Part shown: positions 7,294 through 14,560 of the stretch, piece by piece
Numbering within the stretch: the stretch's first letter is position 1
How the letters are laid out: every line of letters starts with the position of its first letter
Made by a program: the position numbers and the translations under genes
Notes under the pieces: generated by a model
Told to the model about the DNA's origin: nothing
Database searches by the model: none
Seen by the model: the letters and a program-made list of their open reading frames with translations, nothing else
Assembly: GCA_947175845.1 (NCBI GenBank)
Contig: CAMWOK010000009.1
Location: forward strand, 1-22,936
Direction: 5' to 3'
Length of the DNA: 22,936 nucleotides
Source: an uncultured Lachnospiraceae bacterium
GTDB lineage: Bacteria > Bacillota > Clostridia > Lachnospirales > Lachnospiraceae

Positions 7294-8106
7294 CTATTCC
7301 TGCTCCACCTTCTGCAGCACCAGCAGTATCGTTTTGTTCTGGATCAGATACAGCGCGCCTGCCTCCTCGTCGGCGCAGATGCGGTAAGCCTCGTCTTCCC
7401 CGTCGCTGATGGACGGATAGGTTCTCATGGAATCCAGGTCAATGTGGTGCTGCCCCAGCTCCGCGCGCAGCGCTTCCTCCGAATTGTATTCTGTCCTGCA
7501 AAACTCCCAGCTTTCCTCCTCTTCCTCCAGGATATCCTGCACCGTGGAGTACTCCACACCCGCGATCATATCGCAGACGATTCCGCCGAGAAAATCAGAC
7601 AGTTTTTCCGTCAAAATCTGCCAGTCTGTTATGGAGTTGTCCTCGTTCCAATAATAGACCGGCGGGTCTTCTCGTTCCAGATCCGCCTCGCAAATCCCAT
7701 AGCATACAACCCCTGCAGCGTAGTCGCTACCAATCTGCAGATAGTTGGGAACCTTGTCCTTCCATTGTTCCCTCGGAATCTTTGAAAACTGATAATGTTC
7801 ATTCTCTTCATACTTTTTTGGCGCCCTCGCCCAGTATTTCTCATTCTGCTCAATCTGCTGTGCAATATCTACATACGAAAAATAGGGCAGATGGTACTCC
7901 GCACTGACCCAGATATCCGCCGTCCCAAACAGCGGATTGTCATCTGCCAGCCCCAGAAATTCATACAACATGGGCGGAATCTTTTGATGACACTCCTCCT
8001 CAAAAAGTTCCAGCCGTGACTTCTCTGCAGCGCCTTCCCTGTAATCCGGCATTGTGCAGCCGAGCATCCTTATCACATCCGCCGCTGACAACTGATATTG
8101 AACCAT
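7294..8106 (-). CDS. SMI1/KNR4 (SUKH) family protein
   Basis: 270 residues. The SUKH pattern is visible in the early ECHQKIPPMLYEFLGLADDN (about residues 38-57) and in the central NYLQIGSDYAAGVVCYGIC with a later PPVYYWNEDNS and a terminal ILTEKLSDFL helix. SUKH proteins are best known as immunity proteins for contact-dependent and polymorphic toxins, and as general protein-protein adaptors. No toxin gene is adjacent, so this may be an orphan immunity gene or a housekeeping adaptor. An acidic insert, EEEEESWEF, lies in the last third. The start is well supported by GGAGG 8 bases before the ATG at 8104-8106. Confidence 0.8.
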   Translation of the reverse strand: MVQYQLSAADVIRMLGCTMPDYREGAAEKSRLELFEEECHQKIPPMLYEFLGLADDNPLFGTADIWVSAEYHLPYFSYVDIAQQIEQNEKYWARAPKKYEENEHYQFSKIPREQWKDKVPNYLQIGSDYAAGVVCYGICEADLEREDPPVYYWNEDNSITDWQILTEKLSDFLGGIVCDMIAGVEYSTVQDILEEEEESWEFCRTEYNSEEALRAELGQHHIDLDSMRTYPSISDGEDEAYRICADEEAGALYLIQNKTILLVLQKVEQE

Positions 8107-8185
8107 AAATTTTTCCTCCTTTGAATTTTTCCATATTTGACTGATTTTCAGTATATCTCATAAGACGATATATATGACACCAATG

Positions 8186-8524
8186 TCATTTTGTAATTTT
8201 GCAGACCAAATCATAACTCTCCGCTATCATCCGCCGCACATCCTCGTCGGGCACGCTCCCGTCGAGAATCACGGTATTCCAGTGCTCTTTGTTCTGGTGA
8301 TAGCCCGGAATCACAGCCTTGTAGGTATCGCGCCAGAAATCACGCCACTCCGGCGCCACTTTCACATTGATGCACAGTTTCCCCTGATATTCATACGTCC
8401 ACAAAAACGCCCTGCTGTTTTTCTTACTGCGCACCAGTATCCAGTTTTCATCATGAAACGGTGCATCCTGGTACACGTCTTTGAACGTCAGACCGTAGTG
8501 GAGCACCTCCTCCCGCGTTGTCAA
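8186..8524 (-). CDS. MmcQ/YjbR family protein (DUF419)
   Basis: 112 residues covering the whole domain. The N-terminal helix is TREEVLHYGLTFKDVYQDAP. The conserved C-terminal pattern is seen in KEHWNTVILDGSVPDEDVRR followed by MIAESYDLV. The fold is CyaY-like and a DNA-binding role has been suggested for the family, but function is not established. The start codon is TTG (8522-8524), with GGAGG about 8 bases upstream; no ATG fits. It lies 31 bases downstream of the receiver gene, so it is probably co-transcribed with the kinase and receiver. A second family member is at 12061-12429. Confidence 0.85.
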   Translation of the reverse strand: MTTREEVLHYGLTFKDVYQDAPFHDENWILVRSKKNSRAFLWTYEYQGKLCINVKVAPEWRDFWRDTYKAVIPGYHQNKEHWNTVILDGSVPDEDVRRMIAESYDLVCKITK

Positions 8525-8555
8525 TGCGCCGCCCTCCTCATTTTATGTACAAAAT

Positions 8556-8930
8556 CTACCCCTTCAGCGCGCGGTCAATCCGCTTGTGCAGATCCTCCCC
8601 TTTAAACGGCTTAATCACATAATCATAAATGCCCAGCTTGGAGGTTTCCACAACAGTCGCTTTATCCTGTTTGGAAGTCAGCATAATCACAGGAACATCC
8701 CTGCCCTTCTCCAGACCGCGGATCTCCCGCAGCGTCTCGATTCCGTCCTTCTGCGCCATCTGTATGTCCAGCAGAATCAGATCCGGCCGCTCCCGCTTGA
8801 CATACTGCACCGCGCGGTCGCCGGAGTTGACAGGAATTACCTCATAGTCCCTTTTCAGCTCCTGCTCAATAGCAGCAAGGCTGATGCTGCTGTCATCCAC
8901 CGCCAAAATTCGTAATTTGTCCATCTCCAT
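8556..8930 (-). CDS. Stand-alone response-regulator receiver (CheY-like)
   Basis: 124 residues, a single receiver domain with no output domain. The acidic pocket is D12-D13, the phospho-acceptor is D55 in LILLDIQM, the switch residue is T85 (VIMLTSK) and the conserved lysine is K107 (YVIKPFK). The ATG at 8928-8930 has AAGGGG before it. It follows the hybrid kinase by 87 bases on the same strand. Because that kinase ends in an HPt domain, this receiver is a natural recipient of its phosphate, and may relay it further or act by protein contact; this is inferred from context. Confidence 0.9.
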   Translation of the reverse strand: MEMDKLRILAVDDSSISLAAIEQELKRDYEVIPVNSGDRAVQYVKRERPDLILLDIQMAQKDGIETLREIRGLEKGRDVPVIMLTSKQDKATVVETSKLGIYDYVIKPFKGEDLHKRIDRALKG

Positions 8931-8958
8931 TTATCCCCTTTCACCATCTATCTGTATC

Positions 8959-8995
8959 CGCGGGCTTTTGCATCGCCAAAAACAATCCGCCCGCG
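8959..8995. repeat. GC-rich hairpin between kinase and receiver genes
   Basis: CGCGGGC (8959-8965) pairs with GCCCGCG (8989-8995) around a 23-base loop, in the 87-base gap. On the minus strand a T-run precedes rather than follows it, so it is not a standard terminator for the kinase. It could influence relative expression or mRNA stability. Confidence 0.35.
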
Positions 8996-9017
8996 AAAAA
9001 CCAACACAGTCCCATTT

Positions 9018-11903
9018 TCAGTGCATCCGCTGCAGCAGTTCCCGCAGCAGCTCCTCCGCAAGGGCATCCTCATACAGTTTCAGCTGTCCCTGGACCGCTC
9101 TCAGCTGCGCTTCCACATCCGCTTCGAGCTGGCATTGCAGAAGTTCCTCAACCATATGCGCGCACTCCCTGGACCGGAAATTCTCCAGGCGATCCAGCGC
9201 CTCTAGGATTTGCCGCTCCAAATCGGCGCGTTCTATCGCACGCCGCCCTGCCGCATCTGCTGTATGCCCCGCTCCCCGGGCAGCTTCAAGGTATTGCTGG
9301 ATAGATTCTATCTGATTTTCATACGCTTTTAGAAGCTGCTCCACATGCGCGTCAACGAACGCAGTGTCCCCCTGATTCACCGCATTTTCCTGCGCTCTGG
9401 CCGCCTTTGAGACCCCCATTGCGCCCACATTGGCGGAGGCGCTCTTGAGTCCGTGCACCTCTATGCCATAATTTTTGTAGTCCTTCTGTTCCCAGAGCGT
9501 CTGTAAAACCGTCAGCTTGCGCTTTCCGTCCAGACAGTACAGCTCCAGAAGTTCAAGGTATTCCTCCGCACTGCCAGAGTAGCGCTTCCCCACCTCGGCG
9601 GTGTCTATCCCTTTTATATCAATCCTGTCAATATCGCTACCAGCCGCATCTGCACGTTCCGGCTGCTCCTGCGAAACACTCTGCGGCAGCTGGGCCTGTG
9701 CGGCGTCCTTTCTCTTCTCCGCCGGAATCCATCGCAGCAGCGCCTCGTGCAGCGGCCGTCTGTCCAGCGGCTTTGTGAGAAAATCCTGAAACCCATTTTC
9801 CAGAAATGTCTCCCGAACGCCCTCCATCGCGTTGGCCGTCAGCGCAATGATGATCGGCATACTTCCATTTTCCCCGCACTCGCTGCGCAGAATCTGTACT
9901 GTCTCTATGCCGTCCATCTCCGGCATCATATGATCCATAAAAATGATATCATAACGCGTCCTGCACACAAGCGCAACCGCAGACGCACCGCTGTCCGCCT
10001 CATCTATTTCTATGCCGTATGATCGCAGAAATATCCGCACAATTTTCCGGTTCACCTGGTTGTCGTCCACCACCAGCACCCGGCAGTCCTCCGCGCAAAA
10101 CGGCACAAACGCCTCCTCCTTGCGCCCTTGCGCCTCCGGCATTTCCGACAGAGGCCTGCCATCCGCAATCCGCTGCGGAATTTCCACGGTAAATGTGGTT
10201 CCTTCGCCGTACACACTCTCCACTTCGATCGTTCCGCCCATCAGGTCGATCAGGCGTTTTGTGATGGAAAGGCCAAGCCCAGTTCCCTCCACAGTGCGGT
10301 TTCTCCTCGAGTCCACCTGTTTGAAATTGTCAAAGATTGCTTTCAGATCCGCCTCGTGGATACCGCATCCCGTATCTTCAATCCGAAACGTGAGCAGCTC
10401 CGTGTCCGCCGTCTCCCCCGGCCTGCCGCCGACGGAGAATGCCACATACCCCTCCTTGGTAAACTTCATTGCATTGTTCAGTATGTTGATCAAAATCTGT
10501 TTGATCCTGCCCTCGTCGCCCAGATAACCGCACGGAATCGACAGGTCATACGACCGTTTGAGGTTCAGCCCGCGGCGCGATGCCACCACATCCATCATAT
10601 TCAGAACATCCGTGGTAAGCGATTTCACATGGTATTGCTCCACAACCAGCTCCATCTTGCCCGCCTCCACCTTGGAGAGATCCAGAATATCATTGATGAG
10701 ACCCAGAAGATTCTGTGACGCAGACTTGACATCACAGGCATACTCATACACCTTCTGTCCTCTGCTCTCCTCCATGATAATGTCGCTCAACCCCACAATC
10801 GCGTTCATGGGCGTGCGTATCTCGTGGGACATATTTGCCAGAAACGCGCTCTTTGCGATATTGGCCTGCTCTGCCTGCTCGCGCACGCTCTTGATTTCCT
10901 CGATGTAATTTCTTGTCTCCGTCACATCATAGATGAGAACGACATACCCCTTATTTTTTCCAAACGCATCCAGAATCGGCTCCTCGTGCCCCTGATAAAA
11001 GCGGTCATTGAGACAAAATTCCTTCTTTGTCTCCCCTCCCTGTATATCTGGTGGAAAGCCCCTGAGCGTCCCGATCGTTTTTCCCGTCATCAGGCCATTC
11101 AAATCTGTAAAAATTTCCGCCGCTGCGGGATTATAGTTCGTAATCTGACGCTGTTCGTCGAGCGCAATCACGCCGTTGCTCATACTGTTGAGCAGGATCC
11201 CAAACGCCAGACTGCTGAAATCATACACCTTCTGGCTCCATATCAAAATCACCACGCTCGCCAGCACCAGCCCCAGAACAGCAGGTGTCAGATCATACGC
11301 CGGCGTCAGCTTCATGGAGTATGCCCCCATGGTACACACAGGCAGAACCGAGAGCATGAGAATCAGACGGCACTTTCTGTCCGCCGCGTACTCCGGGCGC
11401 TCAATGCAGGCGCGGACCAGCGCATACTGGGACAAAACATAAGGAACAACCGTTCCGCACAGCACAAAAAGCCAGTAGCCTGGTCCGTAATCCAGCTTCA
11501 GATAACCGTGCCCCTGCGCGTTTTCCAGCCATTGTACATCGCGGTAATAAAAGTGATGTGCGTCACAAGTAAAGACAAGACCCAGAATAAAGACATCAAC
11601 TATCTGCATAACCGCTAAAAGCTTTCTCGGCGTTTTTTCATAACAATAGCTGAACATGAAATAACAATAACTAATCGGAATGGTCAGCGAACCAATATAC
11701 TGTATCTTGGCAGATACAATGGCCGCCTCCATCGTGGGCGCGGACAGCTCGAGCAGATATGCCGCATTCTGAATCAGCGCACCCATCAGAAAATACTGCA
11801 TCAGCTTCTGTTCCCTAGAACCGTCCCCGCGGAGCAGAAGCATCAATGCAAAGACAATCGTACCAATTGCAAAGACCCCAATTCCCAAAAACACAACATT
11901 CAT
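9018..11903 (-). CDS. Hybrid sensor histidine kinase: 7TM, PAS, HisKA, HATPase, REC, HPt
   Basis: 961 residues, inner membrane. Seven hydrophobic segments fill about 1-223, resembling the HisKA_7TM sensor. A PAS-like domain follows at about 231-328 (VIALDEQRQITNYNPAAAEIF). The kinase core has H360 in NMSHEIRTPMNAIVGL, an N-box near N476, and G-boxes DTGCGI (510-515) and GTGLGLS (540-546). The receiver at about 607-725 has D657 and K711. An HPt domain carries H817 in EVHGLKSASANVGAMG. The last 90 residues are helical and Leu/Glu-rich. So it holds a full phosphorelay up to HPt, and the CheY-like protein next door is the likely final acceptor. The ribosome site is weak. The promoter at 11952-11980 is strong. 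The signal is unknown. Confidence 0.93.
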   Translation of the reverse strand: MNVVFLGIGVFAIGTIVFALMLLLRGDGSREQKLMQYFLMGALIQNAAYLLELSAPTMEAAIVSAKIQYIGSLTIPISYCYFMFSYCYEKTPRKLLAVMQIVDVFILGLVFTCDAHHFYYRDVQWLENAQGHGYLKLDYGPGYWLFVLCGTVVPYVLSQYALVRACIERPEYAADRKCRLILMLSVLPVCTMGAYSMKLTPAYDLTPAVLGLVLASVVILIWSQKVYDFSSLAFGILLNSMSNGVIALDEQRQITNYNPAAAEIFTDLNGLMTGKTIGTLRGFPPDIQGGETKKEFCLNDRFYQGHEEPILDAFGKNKGYVVLIYDVTETRNYIEEIKSVREQAEQANIAKSAFLANMSHEIRTPMNAIVGLSDIIMEESRGQKVYEYACDVKSASQNLLGLINDILDLSKVEAGKMELVVEQYHVKSLTTDVLNMMDVVASRRGLNLKRSYDLSIPCGYLGDEGRIKQILINILNNAMKFTKEGYVAFSVGGRPGETADTELLTFRIEDTGCGIHEADLKAIFDNFKQVDSRRNRTVEGTGLGLSITKRLIDLMGGTIEVESVYGEGTTFTVEIPQRIADGRPLSEMPEAQGRKEEAFVPFCAEDCRVLVVDDNQVNRKIVRIFLRSYGIEIDEADSGASAVALVCRTRYDIIFMDHMMPEMDGIETVQILRSECGENGSMPIIIALTANAMEGVRETFLENGFQDFLTKPLDRRPLHEALLRWIPAEKRKDAAQAQLPQSVSQEQPERADAAGSDIDRIDIKGIDTAEVGKRYSGSAEEYLELLELYCLDGKRKLTVLQTLWEQKDYKNYGIEVHGLKSASANVGAMGVSKAARAQENAVNQGDTAFVDAHVEQLLKAYENQIESIQQYLEAARGAGHTADAAGRRAIERADLERQILEALDRLENFRSRECAHMVEELLQCQLEADVEAQLRAVQGQLKLYEDALAEELLRELLQRMH

Positions 11904-11951
11904 ACGACAATATCACCACACAAAATGATTTTTTCAATTCCCATATGCTTT

Positions 11952-11980
11952 ATGATATCAGCAATCTGTTCTTTTGTCTA
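11952..11980 (-). promoter_or_regulatory. Promoter for the hybrid kinase gene
   Basis: On the minus strand TAGACA (11980-11975) and TATCAT (11957-11952) are 17 bases apart; each differs from consensus at one position. It gives a leader of about 40 bases before the ATG at 11903 and separates the kinase unit from the yjbR-type gene upstream. Confidence 0.55.
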
Positions 11981-12060
11981 TGGACTCTGGAAATATTGCC
12001 CAAAGTTTGTGACAGTTTGTCTCTGTTCACACCCATCTGAACCTGCACACGATTATGGCA

Positions 12061-12429
12061 CTACTCTGTCCCCTCGAGAATCTCCCTCTGCTTCTTTTTG
12101 CTCAGCCCGCCCAGCACCAGCTGATACGACTTGTCCAACAAATCCTTCAGCAGGTCGTCCGGCACCGCCCCGTCCGGCTTTACGGAATTCCAGTGCACCT
12201 TGTTCGAGTAGTAGCCGGGAACAATGTCCTCATACTGCGTCCTGAGAAACGCTCCCTCCTCCGGGTCCAGCTTCAGATTGATATAGTATGGAACATCGTG
12301 TTGATCCAGACAGACCGCCGCAAACATCTTGCCGCCAATCTGGTAGCGAATCCAGTTCCACTCCTTTTTCAGATCCTTTGTCACGCCGGTCTTTGCCAGC
12401 AGATACGCGTCAATCCATGTGTACCGCAT
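12061..12429 (-). CDS. MmcQ/YjbR family protein (DUF419), second copy
   Basis: 122 residues. The domain runs from RYTWIDAYLLAKTGVTKDL to the conserved KVHWNSVKPDGAVPDDLLKD followed by KSYQLVLGGLSKKKQ. GGGAGG six bases before the ATG at 12427-12429 fixes the start. The same frame stays open upstream to 12642 inside recQ, but those codons are not part of the domain. It shares family and the HWN-V-DG-VPD pattern with the protein at 8186-8524 but differs much in sequence. It follows recQ by 157 bases, with a hairpin between. Confidence 0.85.
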   Translation of the reverse strand: MRYTWIDAYLLAKTGVTKDLKKEWNWIRYQIGGKMFAAVCLDQHDVPYYINLKLDPEEGAFLRTQYEDIVPGYYSNKVHWNSVKPDGAVPDDLLKDLLDKSYQLVLGGLSKKKQREILEGTE

Positions 12430-12451
12430 ACAGTTCCTCCCTTTCCCTGTC

Positions 12452-12494
12452 ACAGGCTCTCGAACTCTCTGTGCCTGACCTTGCGAGAGCCTGT
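12452..12494. repeat. Hairpin between recQ and the yjbR-type gene
   Basis: ACAGGCTCTCG (12452-12462) and CGAGAGCCTGT (12484-12494) are perfect 11-base complements around a 21-base loop that contains GTGCCTGAC. No T-run follows on the minus strand. It may be an mRNA processing or stability element, or a structured repeat; the loop word is shared with the REP-like repeats. Confidence 0.5.
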
Positions 12495-12586
12495 TGTTCA
12501 TCTTGTCAAGCCTGTCTTTCGCTTCTGCAAAATGCGCCACGATCATCCTCTGGACAGCCTCCGGGTACATCAGCAGCTGATATGCC

Positions 12587-14560
12587 TCAGTACTCTGCAG
12601 ACGGAAAATGCGCTGTGTCCGCCTCGTTGAGATAAAACGCATCCCTGTCTCCCTTTTTCACAGTGGCTGCGGGATCCGGGGCATCTTCGTCGGGCTGTGC
12701 GCTCAGCGCCGCATCTGGTCTCTGCGCCAAATATGCAGTAATCTCAGCAAGAAACCGCTCCCCATACTTGTTAAATTTGTTTTCCCCGACACCGGATACC
12801 GCAAGCATCTCCCCCCGGTTTCCGGGCGATTTGACACACATGTCAATGAGCGTCCTGTCGCTGAAAATAATATAGGGCGGCATTCCCTCCTCCTTGGCGA
12901 TGACTGTGCGCAGCCTGCGGAGTCTCTCAAACAGGTCAAAGCCTGCGCCAGTGAGAACATCTGTACTTCTTTTCTTATGTCGGTTCTCCGCCTCTCTCCT
13001 CGCCTGCGTCTCCTGCACCTTCCTGATGATCACACGGGTATCTGCATCTTTCAGCCTGCCGATATCCCCCATCTGAAGCACGCTGTACTCACCGCCGCTC
13101 TGGGAAATGTACCCCTCGGCAAGCATCTGGTCTATCAGCAGCCGGATGTCTGCCTCACTTCTGTGACCTAATGCTCCATAGGACTTGTATGTGTCCGCGC
13201 CGACCTCTTTCAGCCGGGCGCGCTTCGCCCCCAGCAACGCACCAATCACGATATTAAGCCCAAAGCGCCCTCTTGTCTCCGCCACGCAGTTGACCACCCA
13301 CTTGGCGTCTGATGTCATGTCCTCCTCGATGTACTCACGATGGCAGTTTCCGCAGTTGTCGCACGGCACGTTTGCCCGCTCCCCGAAATATTCCAGGATG
13401 TAATTTCTCAGGCAGCTCGTCGTCTTACAGTAGCCTTCCATGACCAGAAGCCTCTGTGCATCCCGCTGCCGCACCAGCTCAATGTCCTCGGCGTCCATCC
13501 CCTCGAACTCCTTTTTCTCGAGAAGGAATTTGTCGATCATCACATCCTGCGCGGAAAACAGCAGAATGCACTGCGCACGCCCGCCGTCGCGCCCCGCACG
13601 CCCCGCCTCCTGGTAATAGTTTTCCATGCTCTGCGGCATATTGTAGTGAATCACGTACCGCACATTGGATTTGTCTATCCCCATGCCAAACGCGTTGGTC
13701 GCAATCACGATCTGCGCTCTGTCATAGATGAAATCATCCTGGTTTTTCTTGCGTGTCTCATTGTCGATTCCCGCATGGTAACAGGTCACTGACACGCCGC
13801 AGCCAGACAGCTTTTCATACAGGGCATCCACATTTTTCCGGGTTGCACAGTAGATGATCCCGCTCTCCCCCGCGTGCTTTTCTATGTAGTCCACAAGGAA
13901 CGCATCTTTACGCTTCCCCGCGATATGCTGCACATCATAATACAGGTTTTCCCGGTCAAAGCCCGTGACAATCACCTGTGGGTTTCGCAGCTTCAGGATG
14001 CACTCAATGTCGGTCTTGACCTCCCTGGTCGCCGTCGCCGTGAACGCGGTGACAGTCGGTCTGTCCGCCAGACTGTCAATAAAATCCACAATCTTGAGAT
14101 AACTCGGCCTGAAATCCTGCCCCCACTGAGAGATGCAGTGCGCCTCGTCCACCGTGACCATTGAGATCTTCATCCGCCCACTCAGCGCAAGCTGCAAAAA
14201 ACCAGCACTCTCGAGCCGCTCGGGCGCCACATAGATTATCTTGTACCTGCCCTCCTCCGCAAACCGCATCGCTTTTGCTATCTGGGTCTCGGTCAGCGAA
14301 GAGTTGATATATGCCGCGTTGACTCCCGCCTCATTCAACGATTTTACCTGATCCTGCATAAGGGAAATTAACGGTGATATGACCAGTGTGACGCCGGGCA
14401 GCATCAGCGCCGGCACTTGATAGCAGATTGATTTGCCCGCGCCGGTCGGCATAACCGCCAGCGCATCCTCCCCTGACAGGATGGACTGAATGATATCTTC
14501 CTGCCCATCCCGGAATGAATCGTAACCAAAGTATGTTTTTAGTATTTCTGCAGCACTCAT
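12587..14560 (-). CDS. recQ: ATP-dependent DNA helicase RecQ
   Basis: 657 residues, a superfamily 2 3'-5' helicase for recombination and fork repair. Walker A TGAGKS is at 39-44, DEAH at 138-141, TAFTATAT follows as motif III, and NAFGMGIDKSNVRYVIHYNMP and YYQEAGRAGRDG are motifs V and VI. A zinc-binding RQC region is shown by TTSCLRNYILEYFGE and CDNCGNC, then winged helix, then an HRDC domain (from about RLRRLRTVIAKEEGMPPYII to NKYGERFLAEI). A polar tail of about 40 residues ends at FPSAEY. Its ATG overlaps the flippase stop as ATGA, which implies translational coupling. The codons beyond its stop remain gene-like in another frame; see findings. Confidence 0.95.
   Translation of the reverse strand: MSAAEILKTYFGYDSFRDGQEDIIQSILSGEDALAVMPTGAGKSICYQVPALMLPGVTLVISPLISLMQDQVKSLNEAGVNAAYINSSLTETQIAKAMRFAEEGRYKIIYVAPERLESAGFLQLALSGRMKISMVTVDEAHCISQWGQDFRPSYLKIVDFIDSLADRPTVTAFTATATREVKTDIECILKLRNPQVIVTGFDRENLYYDVQHIAGKRKDAFLVDYIEKHAGESGIIYCATRKNVDALYEKLSGCGVSVTCYHAGIDNETRKKNQDDFIYDRAQIVIATNAFGMGIDKSNVRYVIHYNMPQSMENYYQEAGRAGRDGGRAQCILLFSAQDVMIDKFLLEKKEFEGMDAEDIELVRQRDAQRLLVMEGYCKTTSCLRNYILEYFGERANVPCDNCGNCHREYIEEDMTSDAKWVVNCVAETRGRFGLNIVIGALLGAKRARLKEVGADTYKSYGALGHRSEADIRLLIDQMLAEGYISQSGGEYSVLQMGDIGRLKDADTRVIIRKVQETQARREAENRHKKRSTDVLTGAGFDLFERLRRLRTVIAKEEGMPPYIIFSDRTLIDMCVKSPGNRGEMLAVSGVGENKFNKYGERFLAEITAYLAQRPDAALSAQPDEDAPDPAATVKKGDRDAFYLNEADTAHFPSAEY

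Noticed and set aside
8175..8188. TGACA / TGTCA hairpin as a terminator after the yjbR-type gene
   Set aside because: The stem is only five pairs, overlaps the stop codon region and is not followed by a clean T-run.
10824..11618. A 264-codon plus-strand frame
   Set aside because: It is antisense to the membrane and PAS part of the hybrid kinase and has no independent support.
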